DNA of 64,000 bases from Cytophaga sp. FL35 (GTDB lineage: Bacteria > Bacteroidota > Bacteroidia > Flavobacteriales > Flavobacteriaceae). The position numbers and the translations under genes are program-made. The notes below the pieces were generated by a model. It was not told where the DNA came from. It worked only from the letters and a program-made list of their open reading frames with translations, and did not search any database. Where the stretch lies: positions 133,307-197,306 of the forward strand of contig NZ_JACSOH010000004.1 of the NCBI RefSeq assembly GCF_014349235.1, written 5' to 3'. Of this stretch, positions 17,353-27,150 are shown one piece after another (position 1 is the first letter of the stretch; each line of letters begins with the position of its first letter).

Positions 17353-18393
17353 TTAGGGTGCTGGGTTCGGGATTTGATTATGTATTGCCTCTATATTCTT
17401 TAATACCTCTTCAGACAGATCTACATCAATACTCGCAATATTCTCCTTTAGTTGGCTCATAGTAGTTGCACCAATGATGTTGCTCGTAAGAAATGGTCTC
17501 GTATTCACAAACGCCAATGCCATCTGGGCAAGGCTCAACCCGTTTTCTTTAGCAAGCGTATTGTATTGTTCAGTTGCTTTCACCGCAGTTTCGCCGCTAT
17601 ATCTAGCATAATTAGGAAATAAGTTCAACCTACTATTGGCAGGCATCATTCCTCCCAAATACTTTCCGGAAAGAGTTCCGAATCCTAAAGGAGAATACGC
17701 CAAAAGTCCTATTTTCTCCCTAATTGAAATTTCGGATAGTCCTACTTCAAAAAGCCTGTTCAACAAACTGTAGGGATTTTGAATGGTCAACATACGAGGC
17801 AGACTTGCATGCACCTTACTTTCCGTTAAAAAACGCATGGTTCCCCATGGTGTTTCATTGGACAAACCTACATGCCTAATCTTTCCTTCACGAACCAAAT
17901 CACGTAGCGTTTCCAGTACTTGGTGAATATTATCCTCCCAATGGTCACTAACATCATGCTTATAGCCCCGTTTTCCAAAGTAATTCGTATTTCGTTCTGG
18001 CCAGTGTAACTGATACAAATCTATATAATCCGTTTGTAGTCTGGTGAGACTGGCATTGACGGCCTCAATAATGGAGTCTTTTTTAAATCCTGATGTTCTT
18101 ATAAACTTGGTAAAATCTGCCTTACCTGCAATTTTAGATGCAAGTACGACCTTATCCCTGTTTCCATTTTTTTTGAACCAAGTACCTATTATCTTTTCCG
18201 TGACCGAATGCCTATCAGGATGGGCAGGAATAGGGTAGAGTTCTGCAGTATCAAAAAAGTTGATTCCTTGATCCAAAGCATAATCCATTTGTTCATGTCC
18301 CTCGGCTTCCGTGTTCTGGTTGCCCCATGTCATGGTTCCAAGGCAAATTTTGCTTACTTCTATATCTGTATGTGGAAGTTTAGTGTACTTCAT
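17353..18393 (-). CDS. NADP(H)-dependent aldo/keto reductase (Tas-like)
   Basis: This cytoplasmic TIM-barrel oxidoreductase has 346 residues. The catalytic tetrad can be read as Asp48 and Tyr53 in FFDTAELY, Lys87 in LASKIAG and His130 in LYQLHWP. The length, the extended region around KRGYKHDVSDHW and the C-terminal NIIGATTMSQLKENI cofactor-binding segment fit the E. coli Tas subgroup. The physiological substrate is unknown; these enzymes reduce reactive aldehydes and ketones. A TAAATTTG box lies 31 bases upstream, and a tiny membrane ORF follows in the same orientation. Confidence 0.9.
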   Translation of the reverse strand: MKYTKLPHTDIEVSKICLGTMTWGNQNTEAEGHEQMDYALDQGINFFDTAELYPIPAHPDRHSVTEKIIGTWFKKNGNRDKVVLASKIAGKADFTKFIRTSGFKKDSIIEAVNASLTRLQTDYIDLYQLHWPERNTNYFGKRGYKHDVSDHWEDNIHQVLETLRDLVREGKIRHVGLSNETPWGTMRFLTESKVHASLPRMLTIQNPYSLLNRLFEVGLSEISIREKIGLLAYSPLGFGTLSGKYLGGMMPANSRLNLFPNYARYSGETAVKATEQYNTLAKENGLSLAQMALAFVNTRPFLTSNIIGATTMSQLKENIASIDVDLSEEVLKNIEAIHNQIPNPAP

Positions 18394-18424
18394 GGTTTTT
18401 TGGGGTGTTGTTTTTAAGAAGTTT

Positions 18425-18432
18425 CAAATTTA
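18425..18432 (-). promoter_or_regulatory. Candidate -7 box for the aldo/keto reductase
   Basis: The minus strand reads TAAATTTG, a full TAnnTTTG match, 31 bases upstream of the start at 18393. No -33 TTG is seen at the usual distance. Confidence 0.3.
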
Positions 18433-18467
18433 AAGAAATCCTATGGGCCTAGTTCCTCTTTATACCA

Positions 18468-19232
18468 TTAATTTTCCAGCTCCAATAATATAGGACAATG
18501 ATCACTGTGTTTTGCTCCCGAGAGAATTACGGAACGCTTTAATCTGTCTTCTAAAGTGTCTGCGACCATACCGTAATCAAGCCGCCAACCTTTATTATTG
18601 GCCCTTGCGTTGGCCCGGTAACTCCACCAAGTATAATTGTCCGGCGCGGGATTAAAATATCTAAAACTATCTATGAAACCACTCTTGAGAAATTGTGTCA
18701 TCCACTCACGCTCCACAGGCAGAAATCCGGAAACATTTTTATTCCTAACCGGATCATGAATATCTATAGCTTCATGACAGACATTATAATCGCCCAAAAC
18801 TATCAGATTTGGATGTGTTTTACGCAATTCATCGGCATAGACCTGAAAATCTGCCATATACATAAGTTTATGTTCCAATCTGGCCAAATTGGTTCCTGAT
18901 GGTACATACATACTCATTACGGAAACATCGCCAAAATCTGCCCTTAAATTACGCCCTTCAAAATCCATATAGGCAACACCGGTTCCAAACGCCACATTAT
19001 CCGGCTTTCTTTTAGACAGGATGGCAACGCCACTATACCCCTTTTTTTGGGCACTGAACCAATAATGATACGGATAACCGGCAGCTTCAAACAGCGATAG
19101 GTCCAACTGCTCTTCCATTGCCTTGATTTCTTGCAAACAGACCACATCAGGGTTTACGGTCATTAACCATTCTAATAAGCCCTTCTTTAACGCTGCTCTT
19201 ATGCCATTTACATTGTACGAAACTATCTTCAC
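18468..19232 (-). CDS. xth: Exodeoxyribonuclease III (AP endonuclease)
   Basis: This 254-residue EEP-fold enzyme removes abasic sites and 3' blocks in base-excision repair. Motifs in order: YNVNGIRAA with Asn7, LQEIKA with metal-binding Glu35, YSGVAILS, the GDYNVCHEAIDIHDP segment, WRLDYGMV and the terminal SDHCPI with the catalytic histidine. There is no signal peptide, which separates it from the secreted EEP protein at 35794. The start MKIVSYNVNG is the standard one for the family. Confidence 0.95.
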   Translation of the reverse strand: MKIVSYNVNGIRAALKKGLLEWLMTVNPDVVCLQEIKAMEEQLDLSLFEAAGYPYHYWFSAQKKGYSGVAILSKRKPDNVAFGTGVAYMDFEGRNLRADFGDVSVMSMYVPSGTNLARLEHKLMYMADFQVYADELRKTHPNLIVLGDYNVCHEAIDIHDPVRNKNVSGFLPVEREWMTQFLKSGFIDSFRYFNPAPDNYTWWSYRANARANNKGWRLDYGMVADTLEDRLKRSVILSGAKHSDHCPILLELEN

Positions 19233-19385
19233 CTATTTTGAATTTGTCCGAAAATAGGGAAAGCCTGTTACTTTTAAAAATTCAAAGAGGCTATTGACCA
19301 ACAGAAGTTATACGCGCCAATTTTTGGCTCATTATTGTCATTAAACCAAGGTAAGCCTTGTATCTTTACCCCAATTGTTTTAATC

Positions 19386-21458
19386 ATGAAGCTTACTCCC
19401 CTTTTAATACTCTTGCTGTCATTCACAGCTTGGTCACAAAGCACTACTGAAAACGACAGCATCACCCAACTGGATGAGGTTATTCTTTTAGACGCCTTAA
19501 AATCTAAAAAAAGCTTGGGTATTGAACCTTCATTGGTAATTTCTGCCAAGACTTTTCAAAATTACAGCCCTGCAGATATTGTTTCTTCGGTGAACCAAAT
19601 ACCGGGAGTTTTCGTCTTTTCCGGCGCTATAAACACCAATAGAATTACGGTAAGGGGTATTGGAAGTAGAACTGCTTTTGGAACAGACAAGCTCAGGCTA
19701 TATTACAATGAAATTCCGGTTACGGATGGCTCCGGGTTTTCAACTATAGAGGCTTTCGACTTAGAAAACCTTAGTCAGATTGAAGTAATAAAAGGACCAA
19801 AAGCTACCTCTTTTGGCAGCAATCTAGGTGGCGCCATTATTTTAAGCCCCAAAGAAGCCTTAGGGGAATCGACCAATTTTAACAACAATCTCACGGTTGG
19901 TTCCTTTGGCTTGATTAAAAACAACCTTTCCTTCAACCATTTTGACGGTAAATTGCGGATTGGACTGCAATACGGTCATATGAGCATGGACGGCTATCGT
20001 GACAACAGTAGTTTTGACCGAGACGGAATTCTATTGAACACCTCCTTCAAAATCAATGAAAAAAACACCATTGGTCTTTTAATTAATCATATTGATTATA
20101 CGGCGCACATTGCAAGCTCATTGGGTATTACCGCATTTATGGAAAATCCAAAGCAAGCTGCTACTAATTGGGGAGGGGTTTCCGGGTTTGAAACAAACAA
20201 CTATTCGCTCACAGGTATTAACTACACCCATTACTTTAGCAACCGACTAAAAAATACCACGAGTGTCTTCTATAGCTATCTGGACCATTTTGAAAAGCGT
20301 CCGAGACCTTTAGGCTTTTTAGATGAAATTACCAAAGGGTTTGGGGCTAGAACTAAATTTTCTGGAACATTTAGTGCTTTTAGTTCTTTGGCAGAATATC
20401 ATTTTGGCGGGGAGCTATATAAAGATGAATACAACTGGGCACTTTTTGAAACTTTGACCGAACCTGAAAACGGTAGTTTAGAAGGCCCACAATTCGCTAA
20501 TAACAAAGAATTTAGAGATCAATTGAACCTCTTTGGGTCGGTGCTTTTTCCTCTTACCGAAAAGTTAAAAACCCAATTTGGGGTCAACATTAATAAAACT
20601 TCCTATGATTTTAGGGATAGATTCAACACAGGCCCCGACAACCAAAGTGCAGAAAGAAGTTTTAAGACCATTGTTCTCCCTAACTTTAACATCACTTATA
20701 AAGCTACTGATAATATCGAATTATTTTCCAATATAAGTAGGGGGTTTTCCAACCCTACGGTTGAACAGACACTTACCCCAGACGGAGTCATTAACCCCGA
20801 TATTTCCCAAGAAACCGGAATGAACTATGAAATAGGAACAGACCTATTTCTTCATGATAAAAAATTTCACCTCAATCTGAACCTCTACCAAATGAACATA
20901 AAAAATTTGTTGGTAGCGGAACGGGTAGCCGAAGACCAATACATTGGCAGAAACGCCGGACAAACCAGGCATAGGGGTCTAGAAATCTACATGGATTATC
21001 TATTGGACATAGCCCCTAATTTTCATCTATCACCGTTTGTGAGTTATACCCTTAATGATCATGAGTTTTTAGATTTTACGGATGAGGACGAGGACTATTC
21101 TGGAAATCCTTTAACAGGAGTTCCCAAGCAACAACGTACCGCTGGCATTCAGCTTAAATTGTTCAAGGATTTTTATTGGAACACTACGCATCGCCATGTA
21201 TCAGAAATACCGCTGCGAGATGACAATAGTCTAGAAAGTGAACCCTACAATGTTTTTACCACAAGAATGGGCTACCATAAAAAACTATCGGACAAATTTA
21301 CTGTTGGTGCAGATTTTGGAATTGATAATATTTTCGATGAAAAATACGCATCCTCAGTTTTGATCAATGCCGGTAGTTTTGGCGGGGAACCCAGATATTA
21401 CTATCCAGGTAACCCGAGAAACTATTATGCCAGTCTTAGACTAGGCTATCGGTTATAG
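19386..21458 (+). CDS. TonB-dependent receptor, FecA/siderophore-like
   Basis: Starting at 19386 gives a signal peptide (MKLTPLLILLLSFTAWSQ) and 690 residues; the frame from 19335 would add 17 non-signal residues. Unlike the other receptors here it has no carboxypeptidase-regulatory domain and goes straight into a TonB-box-like LDEVILLD and a plug (NQIPGVFVF, RGIGSRTAFGTDKL, VIKGPKATSFGSNLGGAI). The barrel ends LGYRL with a terminal aromatic strand (YYASLRLGYRL). The architecture is that of classical siderophore or ferric-citrate receptors. It stands alone, with no FecI/FecR genes nearby, so the ligand is only inferred. Confidence 0.88.
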   Translation: MKLTPLLILLLSFTAWSQSTTENDSITQLDEVILLDALKSKKSLGIEPSLVISAKTFQNYSPADIVSSVNQIPGVFVFSGAINTNRITVRGIGSRTAFGTDKLRLYYNEIPVTDGSGFSTIEAFDLENLSQIEVIKGPKATSFGSNLGGAIILSPKEALGESTNFNNNLTVGSFGLIKNNLSFNHFDGKLRIGLQYGHMSMDGYRDNSSFDRDGILLNTSFKINEKNTIGLLINHIDYTAHIASSLGITAFMENPKQAATNWGGVSGFETNNYSLTGINYTHYFSNRLKNTTSVFYSYLDHFEKRPRPLGFLDEITKGFGARTKFSGTFSAFSSLAEYHFGGELYKDEYNWALFETLTEPENGSLEGPQFANNKEFRDQLNLFGSVLFPLTEKLKTQFGVNINKTSYDFRDRFNTGPDNQSAERSFKTIVLPNFNITYKATDNIELFSNISRGFSNPTVEQTLTPDGVINPDISQETGMNYEIGTDLFLHDKKFHLNLNLYQMNIKNLLVAERVAEDQYIGRNAGQTRHRGLEIYMDYLLDIAPNFHLSPFVSYTLNDHEFLDFTDEDEDYSGNPLTGVPKQQRTAGIQLKLFKDFYWNTTHRHVSEIPLRDDNSLESEPYNVFTTRMGYHKKLSDKFTVGADFGIDNIFDEKYASSVLINAGSFGGEPRYYYPGNPRNYYASLRLGYRL

Positions 21459-21485
21459 AAAAATCAAAAAGATAGGAGTAGTGGC

Positions 21486-23030
21486 CTATTGAATTTTCTG
21501 TAACCAAGTTTTCATGTCTACTTGCTCGTGTATAATACGTTTTACATCGGCAATGGCTACACGTTCCTGTTCCATGGAATCCCTATGGCGAATGGTCACC
21601 GTTCGGTCTTCCAATGATTGATGATCTACCGTAATGCAAAAGGGTGTACCATTAGCGTCCTGCCTTCTATAACGACGACCAACAGCATCCTTTTCATCAT
21701 ATAGAACATTAAAGTCCCATTTTAAGTCATCTACAATTTCTTGTGCCAATTCTGGCAATCCGTCCTTTTTCAACAAAGGAAAGATAGCCGCTTTGGTCGG
21801 GGCCAGAACAGGAGGTAACTTAAGCACCGTTCTAAAAGTACCGTTTTCCAACTCCTCTTCTTGCAATGAATTGGAGAATACGGCCAAGAACATACGGTCT
21901 AATCCAATGGAAGTTTCAAGAACATAAGGGACATAACTCTCCCTGGTTTCAGGGTCGAAGTATTGTAATTTTTTACCGGAGTATTTTTCGTGATTACCAA
22001 GATCAAAGTCTGTTCTGGAGTGTATTCCTTCTAATTCCTTGAACCCAAAAGGAAAGCGAAATTCAATATCCGCAGCTGCATCTGCATAATGCGCCAATTT
22101 TTCATGGTCATGAAAACGATAATTATCCTCTCCCATACCAAGGCTTAAATGCCATTTCATTCGGTTTTCCTTCCACGTTTCATACCACTCCATTTGAGTG
22201 CCAGGCTTAATGAAAAACTGCATTTCCATTTGTTCAAACTCCCTCATTCGAAAAATGAACTGCCTAGCAACAATTTCATTTCTAAAAGCTTTTCCTGTCT
22301 GTGCTATGCCGAAAGGAATTTTCATTCGGCTGGTTTTTTGGACGTTCAAAAAATTTACGAAAATACCTTGAGCCGTTTCCGGACGTAAATATAAATCCAT
22401 GGCACTTTCCGCAGATGCTCCCAATTTTGTGCCGAACATTAGGTTGAATTGCTTCACATCTGTCCAGTTTTTAGAACCGGACATAGGACAGGCAATTTCC
22501 AACTCTTCAATCAGCTTTTTTACATCTGCCAAGTCTTCTTTTTCCAAAGATTTGGCCAATCTACTAAGAATAGATTTTGCTTGTTCTTGATAATCCACCA
22601 CCCTTTGGTTGGTAGCCAAAAACTGTTCTTTATCAAACTTATCGCCAAATCTCTTTTCTGCTTTGGCAACTTCTTTCTCTATTTTTGCCTCGATTTTAGC
22701 AACATAATCCTCTACCAAGACATCTGCACGATACCTTTTTTTAGAGTCCTTGTTATCTATCATGGGATCGTTAAACGCATCAACGTGCCCAGAAGCTTTC
22801 CAAGTAGTGGGGTGCATGAATATGGCGGCGTCAATACCCACAATATTATCATTGAGTTGCACCATGGCTTTCCACCAATAGTCCCTAATATTCTTTTTTA
22901 GTTCCGCACCGTTTTGAGCATAGTCATAAACAGCACTTAAACCATCATATATTTCACTGGATTGAAATACGTACCCGTATTCCTTTGCATGGGAGATAAC
23001 CCTCTTAAAATCGTCTTCTTGTTTTGCCAT
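21486..23030 (-). CDS. glyS: Glycine--tRNA ligase, homodimeric type
   Basis: This class II aminoacyl-tRNA synthetase charges tRNA-Gly. At 514 residues it is the single-chain alpha2 form, not the alpha2beta2 GlyQ/GlyS form. Visible signatures are LYLRPETAQGIFVNF, the motif 2 segment AFRNEIVARQ followed by FRMREFEQMEMQFF, the glycine-specific HSRTDFDLGNHEKYSGK, and motif 3 IGLDRMFLAV. The C-terminal anticodon domain ends with a WLQKIQ tail. A promoter-like TTG-16-TATTTTTG lies so close to the ATG that the mRNA may be nearly leaderless. Confidence 0.97.
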   Translation of the reverse strand: MAKQEDDFKRVISHAKEYGYVFQSSEIYDGLSAVYDYAQNGAELKKNIRDYWWKAMVQLNDNIVGIDAAIFMHPTTWKASGHVDAFNDPMIDNKDSKKRYRADVLVEDYVAKIEAKIEKEVAKAEKRFGDKFDKEQFLATNQRVVDYQEQAKSILSRLAKSLEKEDLADVKKLIEELEIACPMSGSKNWTDVKQFNLMFGTKLGASAESAMDLYLRPETAQGIFVNFLNVQKTSRMKIPFGIAQTGKAFRNEIVARQFIFRMREFEQMEMQFFIKPGTQMEWYETWKENRMKWHLSLGMGEDNYRFHDHEKLAHYADAAADIEFRFPFGFKELEGIHSRTDFDLGNHEKYSGKKLQYFDPETRESYVPYVLETSIGLDRMFLAVFSNSLQEEELENGTFRTVLKLPPVLAPTKAAIFPLLKKDGLPELAQEIVDDLKWDFNVLYDEKDAVGRRYRRQDANGTPFCITVDHQSLEDRTVTIRHRDSMEQERVAIADVKRIIHEQVDMKTWLQKIQ

Positions 23031-23034
23031 GCGG

Positions 23035-23061
23035 CAAAAATAGGATATTACCTAAAGTCAA
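23035..23061 (-). promoter_or_regulatory. Candidate glyS promoter, very close to the start codon
   Basis: On the minus strand, TTG (23061-23059), a 16-base spacer and TATTTTTG (23042-23035) fit the consensus; the start codon is only 4 bases further on. Transcription would begin at or inside the start codon. Confidence 0.4.
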
Positions 23062-23067
23062 AAAAAA

Positions 23068-23964
23068 TTATTTCAGCTCAAATTCCGTAGAGGACAGTAG
23101 TTTTTGTCCTTCAAAAATGTTGAGCCTGTACATTCCTTCTTCCAAGGAACCTTGAGGAATGGTAATAAAGTCGCAGATATTGGTGTCCTCACCGCTAAAT
23201 TTAAATTCAACTCTCTTACTGTAGACATTTCCGTTTACGGAAATAGTATTCGCATTATCTGCTACAACGGTCATGTTAGGGTCTAAAAACTGATAATAAA
23301 TAACCTTAGTGGTATTCATTTCCGTTATATCTGCCAAAACCGTTACGCAACCGCGGAGTTTTTCAATGATAGAGGCTTTGTTCGTATTAATTGGCTTGCC
23401 ACTACGCAATCTAAAACCACTTCCCTCCGTACCCTGTAAACTAAGGTAGCTTTTGGATTTCAACTCACGATTAAGCTCCTTGATTTTTTGTCTTTGCATG
23501 GCCTCTGCCTCTGCCAATGAAATACTTTTTCCTTTCAGCTGTTCCAATTCCCTTTTGGTCTTTTCGTACTTCTCAGTAAGTAGCGTATTATTATACCTAA
23601 GGAAATTATTTTTAAGCTTTAAACTATCATTTTTAGACTCAAGCCTTCTTAATTCGGTCTTAAACTCTCTTAGTTTTTCGATAGTAAAATTTAATTGCCC
23701 GACGGAATCCAATAATTGTTGAATTCTATATTTTGAACTTTCCAATTCAATTTCGTTTACCTCATTGAGCGCAGAGAGCCTATCAACGTCTGTTTTCATT
23801 AAATTCAAATCCTGAACAAGAAGTTCCTTTTCACGTTGTAAAAAAGCTATTTCGCTTTTGTTCTGGGCATAACTGTAATAAAAAGCTATAAGAATACCGA
23901 TTATCACGGCAACCAGGGCAGCAAAAATAATCTTGTAATTGAATTTAGTATCTTGAACGTTCAT
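23068..23964 (-). CDS. Membrane-anchored coiled-coil protein, function unknown
   Basis: A 298-residue protein with a short cytoplasmic N-terminus, one membrane helix at about 11-32 (IIFAALVAVIIGILIAFYY), a long coiled coil at about 38-175 rich in E/K/L heptads, and a C-terminal beta-rich domain from about 180. That last domain contains two cysteines (LRGCVTVL and TNICDFI) and ends GMYRLNIFEGQKLLSSTEFEL, like an Ig-type strand pair. The topology puts the coiled coil in the periplasm. It lies 37 bases upstream of glyS and divergent from comF. I recognise no named family; a cell-envelope scaffold is a guess. Confidence 0.75.
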   Translation of the reverse strand: MNVQDTKFNYKIIFAALVAVIIGILIAFYYSYAQNKSEIAFLQREKELLVQDLNLMKTDVDRLSALNEVNEIELESSKYRIQQLLDSVGQLNFTIEKLREFKTELRRLESKNDSLKLKNNFLRYNNTLLTEKYEKTKRELEQLKGKSISLAEAEAMQRQKIKELNRELKSKSYLSLQGTEGSGFRLRSGKPINTNKASIIEKLRGCVTVLADITEMNTTKVIYYQFLDPNMTVVADNANTISVNGNVYSKRVEFKFSGEDTNICDFITIPQGSLEEGMYRLNIFEGQKLLSSTEFELK

Positions 23965-24010
23965 TGGGAACGGTGCGCTTTAGGTAAGTCGATCTTTTCG
24001 AGCTTAGATT

Positions 24011-24718
24011 TTGCTGTATAAAAAGTTAACAAATATAACAATTGATATCATTACGGTCCTTTTCCCTAGGGTCTGTTTTGGATGTAATGCTCATTTAATC
24101 AGAGGAGAGGAACTGGTCTGCACCACTTGTCGGAACAATTTGCCACTCACCGATTATTCTTTTAACGAAGAAAATCCCGTTGACCGTATATTTTATGGTC
24201 GAATTAACATAGAAAAAGCAAGTTCTTTCCTTTTTTTCTCAAAAAAAGGGATTGTTCAACAGCTTATTCATAACCTAAAATATAGAAATCAAGAAGTAAT
24301 TGGTGACTTTCTAGGAGGGTGGTACGGTCAATTGTTAAAAGACAGTAAAGAGTTAGACGGTAAAATAGACCTTGTAATACCTGTACCGCTCCATTCCAAA
24401 AAATTAAAAAAGAGGGGATATAATCAAGTAAGCAAGTTCGCTAAAAAATTGGCAATGTACCTTGAAGCAGATTATGCAGATGATATTCTTGTTAAAACCG
24501 CAAATACTAAAACGCAGACCAAAAAGAACCGGTTGGGCAGATGGCATCAGCAAACCTCTTTGTACGCATTAAAAAATCCAGAAAGGCTAACGAACAAGAA
24601 TGTTCTATTGGTAGATGATGTTATTACCACTGGAGGCACTATGGAAATTTGTGCTCAAGCTCTTTCATCCGGCATAAATATCAAGCTATATATTACTAGT
24701 ATGGCCGTAGTACCCTAA
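24011..24718 (+). CDS. comF: ComF-family phosphoribosyltransferase-like protein
   Basis: The 235-residue protein begins at a TTG; there is no usable ATG before the zinc finger. Cys22, Cys25, Cys37 and Cys40 form the N-terminal four-cysteine finger, and VLLVDDVITTGGTM near 200 is the type I phosphoribosyltransferase PRPP loop. PVPLHSKKLKKRGYNQ is the typical ComF central motif. ComF proteins act in DNA uptake during natural transformation, probably on the single-stranded DNA inside the cell, though their reaction is not settled. The gene is followed after 52 bases by an Ig-like lipoprotein gene in the same direction. Confidence 0.9.
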   Translation: MLYKKLTNITIDIITVLFPRVCFGCNAHLIRGEELVCTTCRNNLPLTDYSFNEENPVDRIFYGRINIEKASSFLFFSKKGIVQQLIHNLKYRNQEVIGDFLGGWYGQLLKDSKELDGKIDLVIPVPLHSKKLKKRGYNQVSKFAKKLAMYLEADYADDILVKTANTKTQTKKNRLGRWHQQTSLYALKNPERLTNKNVLLVDDVITTGGTMEICAQALSSGINIKLYITSMAVVP

Positions 24719-24770
24719 TTATGGTTTTTGCCAAAAATTAGTCGTTTCTTTGTATCCATATTTCTGGTTT

Positions 24771-26387
24771 ATGGTGCGTAGGTTTACGGCGTTTCTTTTT
24801 CTCCTTTTAATTGTGAACAGCCTTTGGCAGTGCGCCAGAAAAGGCAGCCCTTCTGGTGGACCAAAGGATATTACCCCTCCTACGTTGGTGAAAACAGAAC
24901 CTGATAGTATGACCACCAACTTTAAAGCGAAACGAATTCGTCTTTATTTTGATGAACTTATAAAATTGGAAGACGTACAAAACCAATTAATAGTTTCTCC
25001 ACCATTAAAATATCAGCCAGATATTACACCTCAAGGTGGGGCCAGCAAGTATGTGGAATTCAAATTCAAAGACACTTTAAAGTATAACACCACCTATACC
25101 ATAAATTTTGGCCAAAGTGTTCAAGACAATAATGAAGGGAACCCAAGTTCTTTCTTGACCTATGTTTTCTCCACAGGAGATTATATAGATTCTCTGCAAC
25201 TTACAGGTGCCGTCAAGGATGCCTATAAAAGAAAAGCCGATGATTTTATAAGCATCATGTTGTATGAAATGGATACTGCTTACACAGATTCCACAGTTTA
25301 TAAAAGACCTCCCAATTATATCACCAACACACTTGACAGTGCAGTTATATTTAGATTAAAAAATTTAAAGGAAGGTCAATACAAGCTTTTTGCCCTAAAG
25401 GACGCAGCAAAAAACCATGTTTTTGACCAAAACGCAGACAAAATTGCCTTCCTACCAGATACTATTACGTTACCAACAGACTCCACTTACGTTTTAAATT
25501 TATTTAAGGAAGTTCCCAATTACAGTATGGCGGTACCTAGCCTCGTAGCCAAAAACAGGATACAGTTTGGGTATTATGGAGATGCCACAGGGGTAGAAAT
25601 AACACCTCTTACCCCCCTGCCAGACACTGTTTCCACAAAAATCGTGAAGGAAAAGGACAAGGATACCCTAAATTTTTGGCTTACTCCCTACGAAATGGAT
25701 TCCATAGTTTTTACGGTAACCAATGAGAGATTAAAAGTAAAGGACACTTTTACGGTCAAAAACAGGAAAGTTGGTATTGACTCTTTACGTTTAAACCCCA
25801 ATCAAAGCGGCTCTTTAAGTTTTACGGAATCCTTTTACATTGGAGCCAATACACCTCTCATTTCCATTGATACCACATTAATGAGCATGATGAACCAAGA
25901 TTCTGTTGCCATTACCTTTAAGAGTGAATTGGACACCGTTCTAAATAAAGTTGACATAAACTTTGAAAAAGAACCCAATTCCAGTTATCAATTGGACTTA
26001 TTGCCAGGAGCCATTGAAGATTTCTTTGGCCAAGTAAATGATACCATTTCATATTTTTTATCTACCGGGAGCTATGCCGATTATGGGAATCTAAGGTTTG
26101 AGGTAAAGGTAGCAGAGGATGCCTATCCTTTAATTGTACAACTAACGGATGAGCAAGGAAGTCTAGAGCGCGAAATAATTGCCAACGAACCCCAATCCTT
26201 TGAATTCAATCATTTGGACCCAGGCAATTATCTTTTAAAAGTAATTTTTGATAAAAACGGAAATGATAAATGGGATACCGGTAATTATTTAAAGCAATTA
26301 CAACCCGAACGAATTAGCTATTATCCCGATGTAATTGAAGTAAGGGCCAATTGGGAAAAAGTGGAAACCTTTACTATACGAGAGTAA
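24771..26387 (+). CDS. Ig-like (Big_5/SbsA-type) lipoprotein
   Basis: The ATG at 24771 gives a lipoprotein signal with lipobox SLWQC (Cys21) and 538 residues. After the lipid anchor comes SGGPKDITPPTLV, a signature of the Ig-like Big_5 family in Bacteroidota, and then an Ig module to about 120 (YNTTYTINFGQSVQDNNEGN). The rest is beta-rich repeated material ending in a PDVIEVRANWEKVETFTI strand. It has no enzyme motif and is probably a periplasmic or outer-membrane structural protein. It is next to comF; its last 14 bases overlap the convergent nitrilase gene. Confidence 0.85.
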   Translation: MVRRFTAFLFLLLIVNSLWQCARKGSPSGGPKDITPPTLVKTEPDSMTTNFKAKRIRLYFDELIKLEDVQNQLIVSPPLKYQPDITPQGGASKYVEFKFKDTLKYNTTYTINFGQSVQDNNEGNPSSFLTYVFSTGDYIDSLQLTGAVKDAYKRKADDFISIMLYEMDTAYTDSTVYKRPPNYITNTLDSAVIFRLKNLKEGQYKLFALKDAAKNHVFDQNADKIAFLPDTITLPTDSTYVLNLFKEVPNYSMAVPSLVAKNRIQFGYYGDATGVEITPLTPLPDTVSTKIVKEKDKDTLNFWLTPYEMDSIVFTVTNERLKVKDTFTVKNRKVGIDSLRLNPNQSGSLSFTESFYIGANTPLISIDTTLMSMMNQDSVAITFKSELDTVLNKVDINFEKEPNSSYQLDLLPGAIEDFFGQVNDTISYFLSTGSYADYGNLRFEVKVAEDAYPLIVQLTDEQGSLEREIIANEPQSFEFNHLDPGNYLLKVIFDKNGNDKWDTGNYLKQLQPERISYYPDVIEVRANWEKVETFTIRE

Positions 26388-27150
26388 AATTATCCCGGTC
26401 TTCTAAAAACTTCAATTTCTTCCTAGTATCGGAAATATGGTTTTTATACAAGGTTGCATATAGAACCTCCTCTTTTTGGGAGAAAACCTTTTGGCTGCCC
26501 AAACAATCATATACGGCAGAATGTCCAGAATATTCATTGCCTTTTTCATCCTCCCCAATTCTATTAACCCCAATACAATAGCTCATATTTTCAATGGCAC
26601 GAGCCTTTAAAAGAGCGTCCCAGGCAGCCACTCTGGGTTTTGGCCAATTTGCTACGTATAACAGAACATCATAGTTGTCCACATTCCTTGCCCAAACTGG
26701 AAACCTAAGATCGTAACATACCAGTGGACAAATTTTAAACCCCAAGTAATCTACAATCAATTTATCCGTACCCGCTTTATACACCTTGTCCTCTCCTGCC
26801 AAAGTAAAGGTATGACGCTTATCATAGTATACCACTTTTTCATTTGGGGCAACAAAAAATAGCCGATTGACAAACTCCTTTCCTGTATTGTATGCCACAC
26901 TACCCACAATGGCTACCCCTTTCCCCTCTGCAATATTTTGCATCCAATCTATGGTTTTGTCGCCTTCGGAAATATCTATATTCTCAGGAGACATGGTAAA
27001 ACCAGTAGTGAACATTTCGGGCAAAATAATGATATCCACATCACTAGAAACACGGTCTATCTTCCTAGAAATTAAAGCTCTATTAACTTCGGGATTTTCC
27101 CATACCAAGGCTGTTTGCACCAAGGCTATATGTAATTCTTCTTTCATCAA
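26374..27150 (-). CDS. Nitrilase-superfamily amidase, omega-amidase (YafV-like)
   Basis: The 258-residue protein has the full Glu-Lys-Cys triad: Glu45 in ILPEMFTTGF, Lys111 in YYDKRHTF and Cys145 in PLVCYDLRFPVW. The sequence around them (TGF after the Glu, CYDLRFP after the Cys) is typical of omega-amidases, which hydrolyse 2-oxoglutaramate or 2-oxosuccinamate as a repair or methionine-salvage step in the cytoplasm. Length and GVNRIGEDEKGNEYSGHS are normal. It follows the Nudix gene with no gap: the Nudix stop is at 27151 and this ATG is at 27150, so the three genes ankyrin-Nudix-amidase form a tight operon. Confidence 0.9.
   Translation of the reverse strand: MMKEELHIALVQTALVWENPEVNRALISRKIDRVSSDVDIIILPEMFTTGFTMSPENIDISEGDKTIDWMQNIAEGKGVAIVGSVAYNTGKEFVNRLFFVAPNEKVVYYDKRHTFTLAGEDKVYKAGTDKLIVDYLGFKICPLVCYDLRFPVWARNVDNYDVLLYVANWPKPRVAAWDALLKARAIENMSYCIGVNRIGEDEKGNEYSGHSAVYDCLGSQKVFSQKEEVLYATLYKNHISDTRKKLKFLEDRDNFTLV

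Noticed and set aside
21460-21490. A weak ATAGG/CCTAT inverted repeat between the receptor and glyS ends
   Set aside because: Five base pairs with no long T-run is too little to call a terminator.
26351-26581. A 76-codon frame crossing the ends of the Ig-lipoprotein and nitrilase genes
   Set aside because: It is a frame shadow over two genes that read well by themselves.
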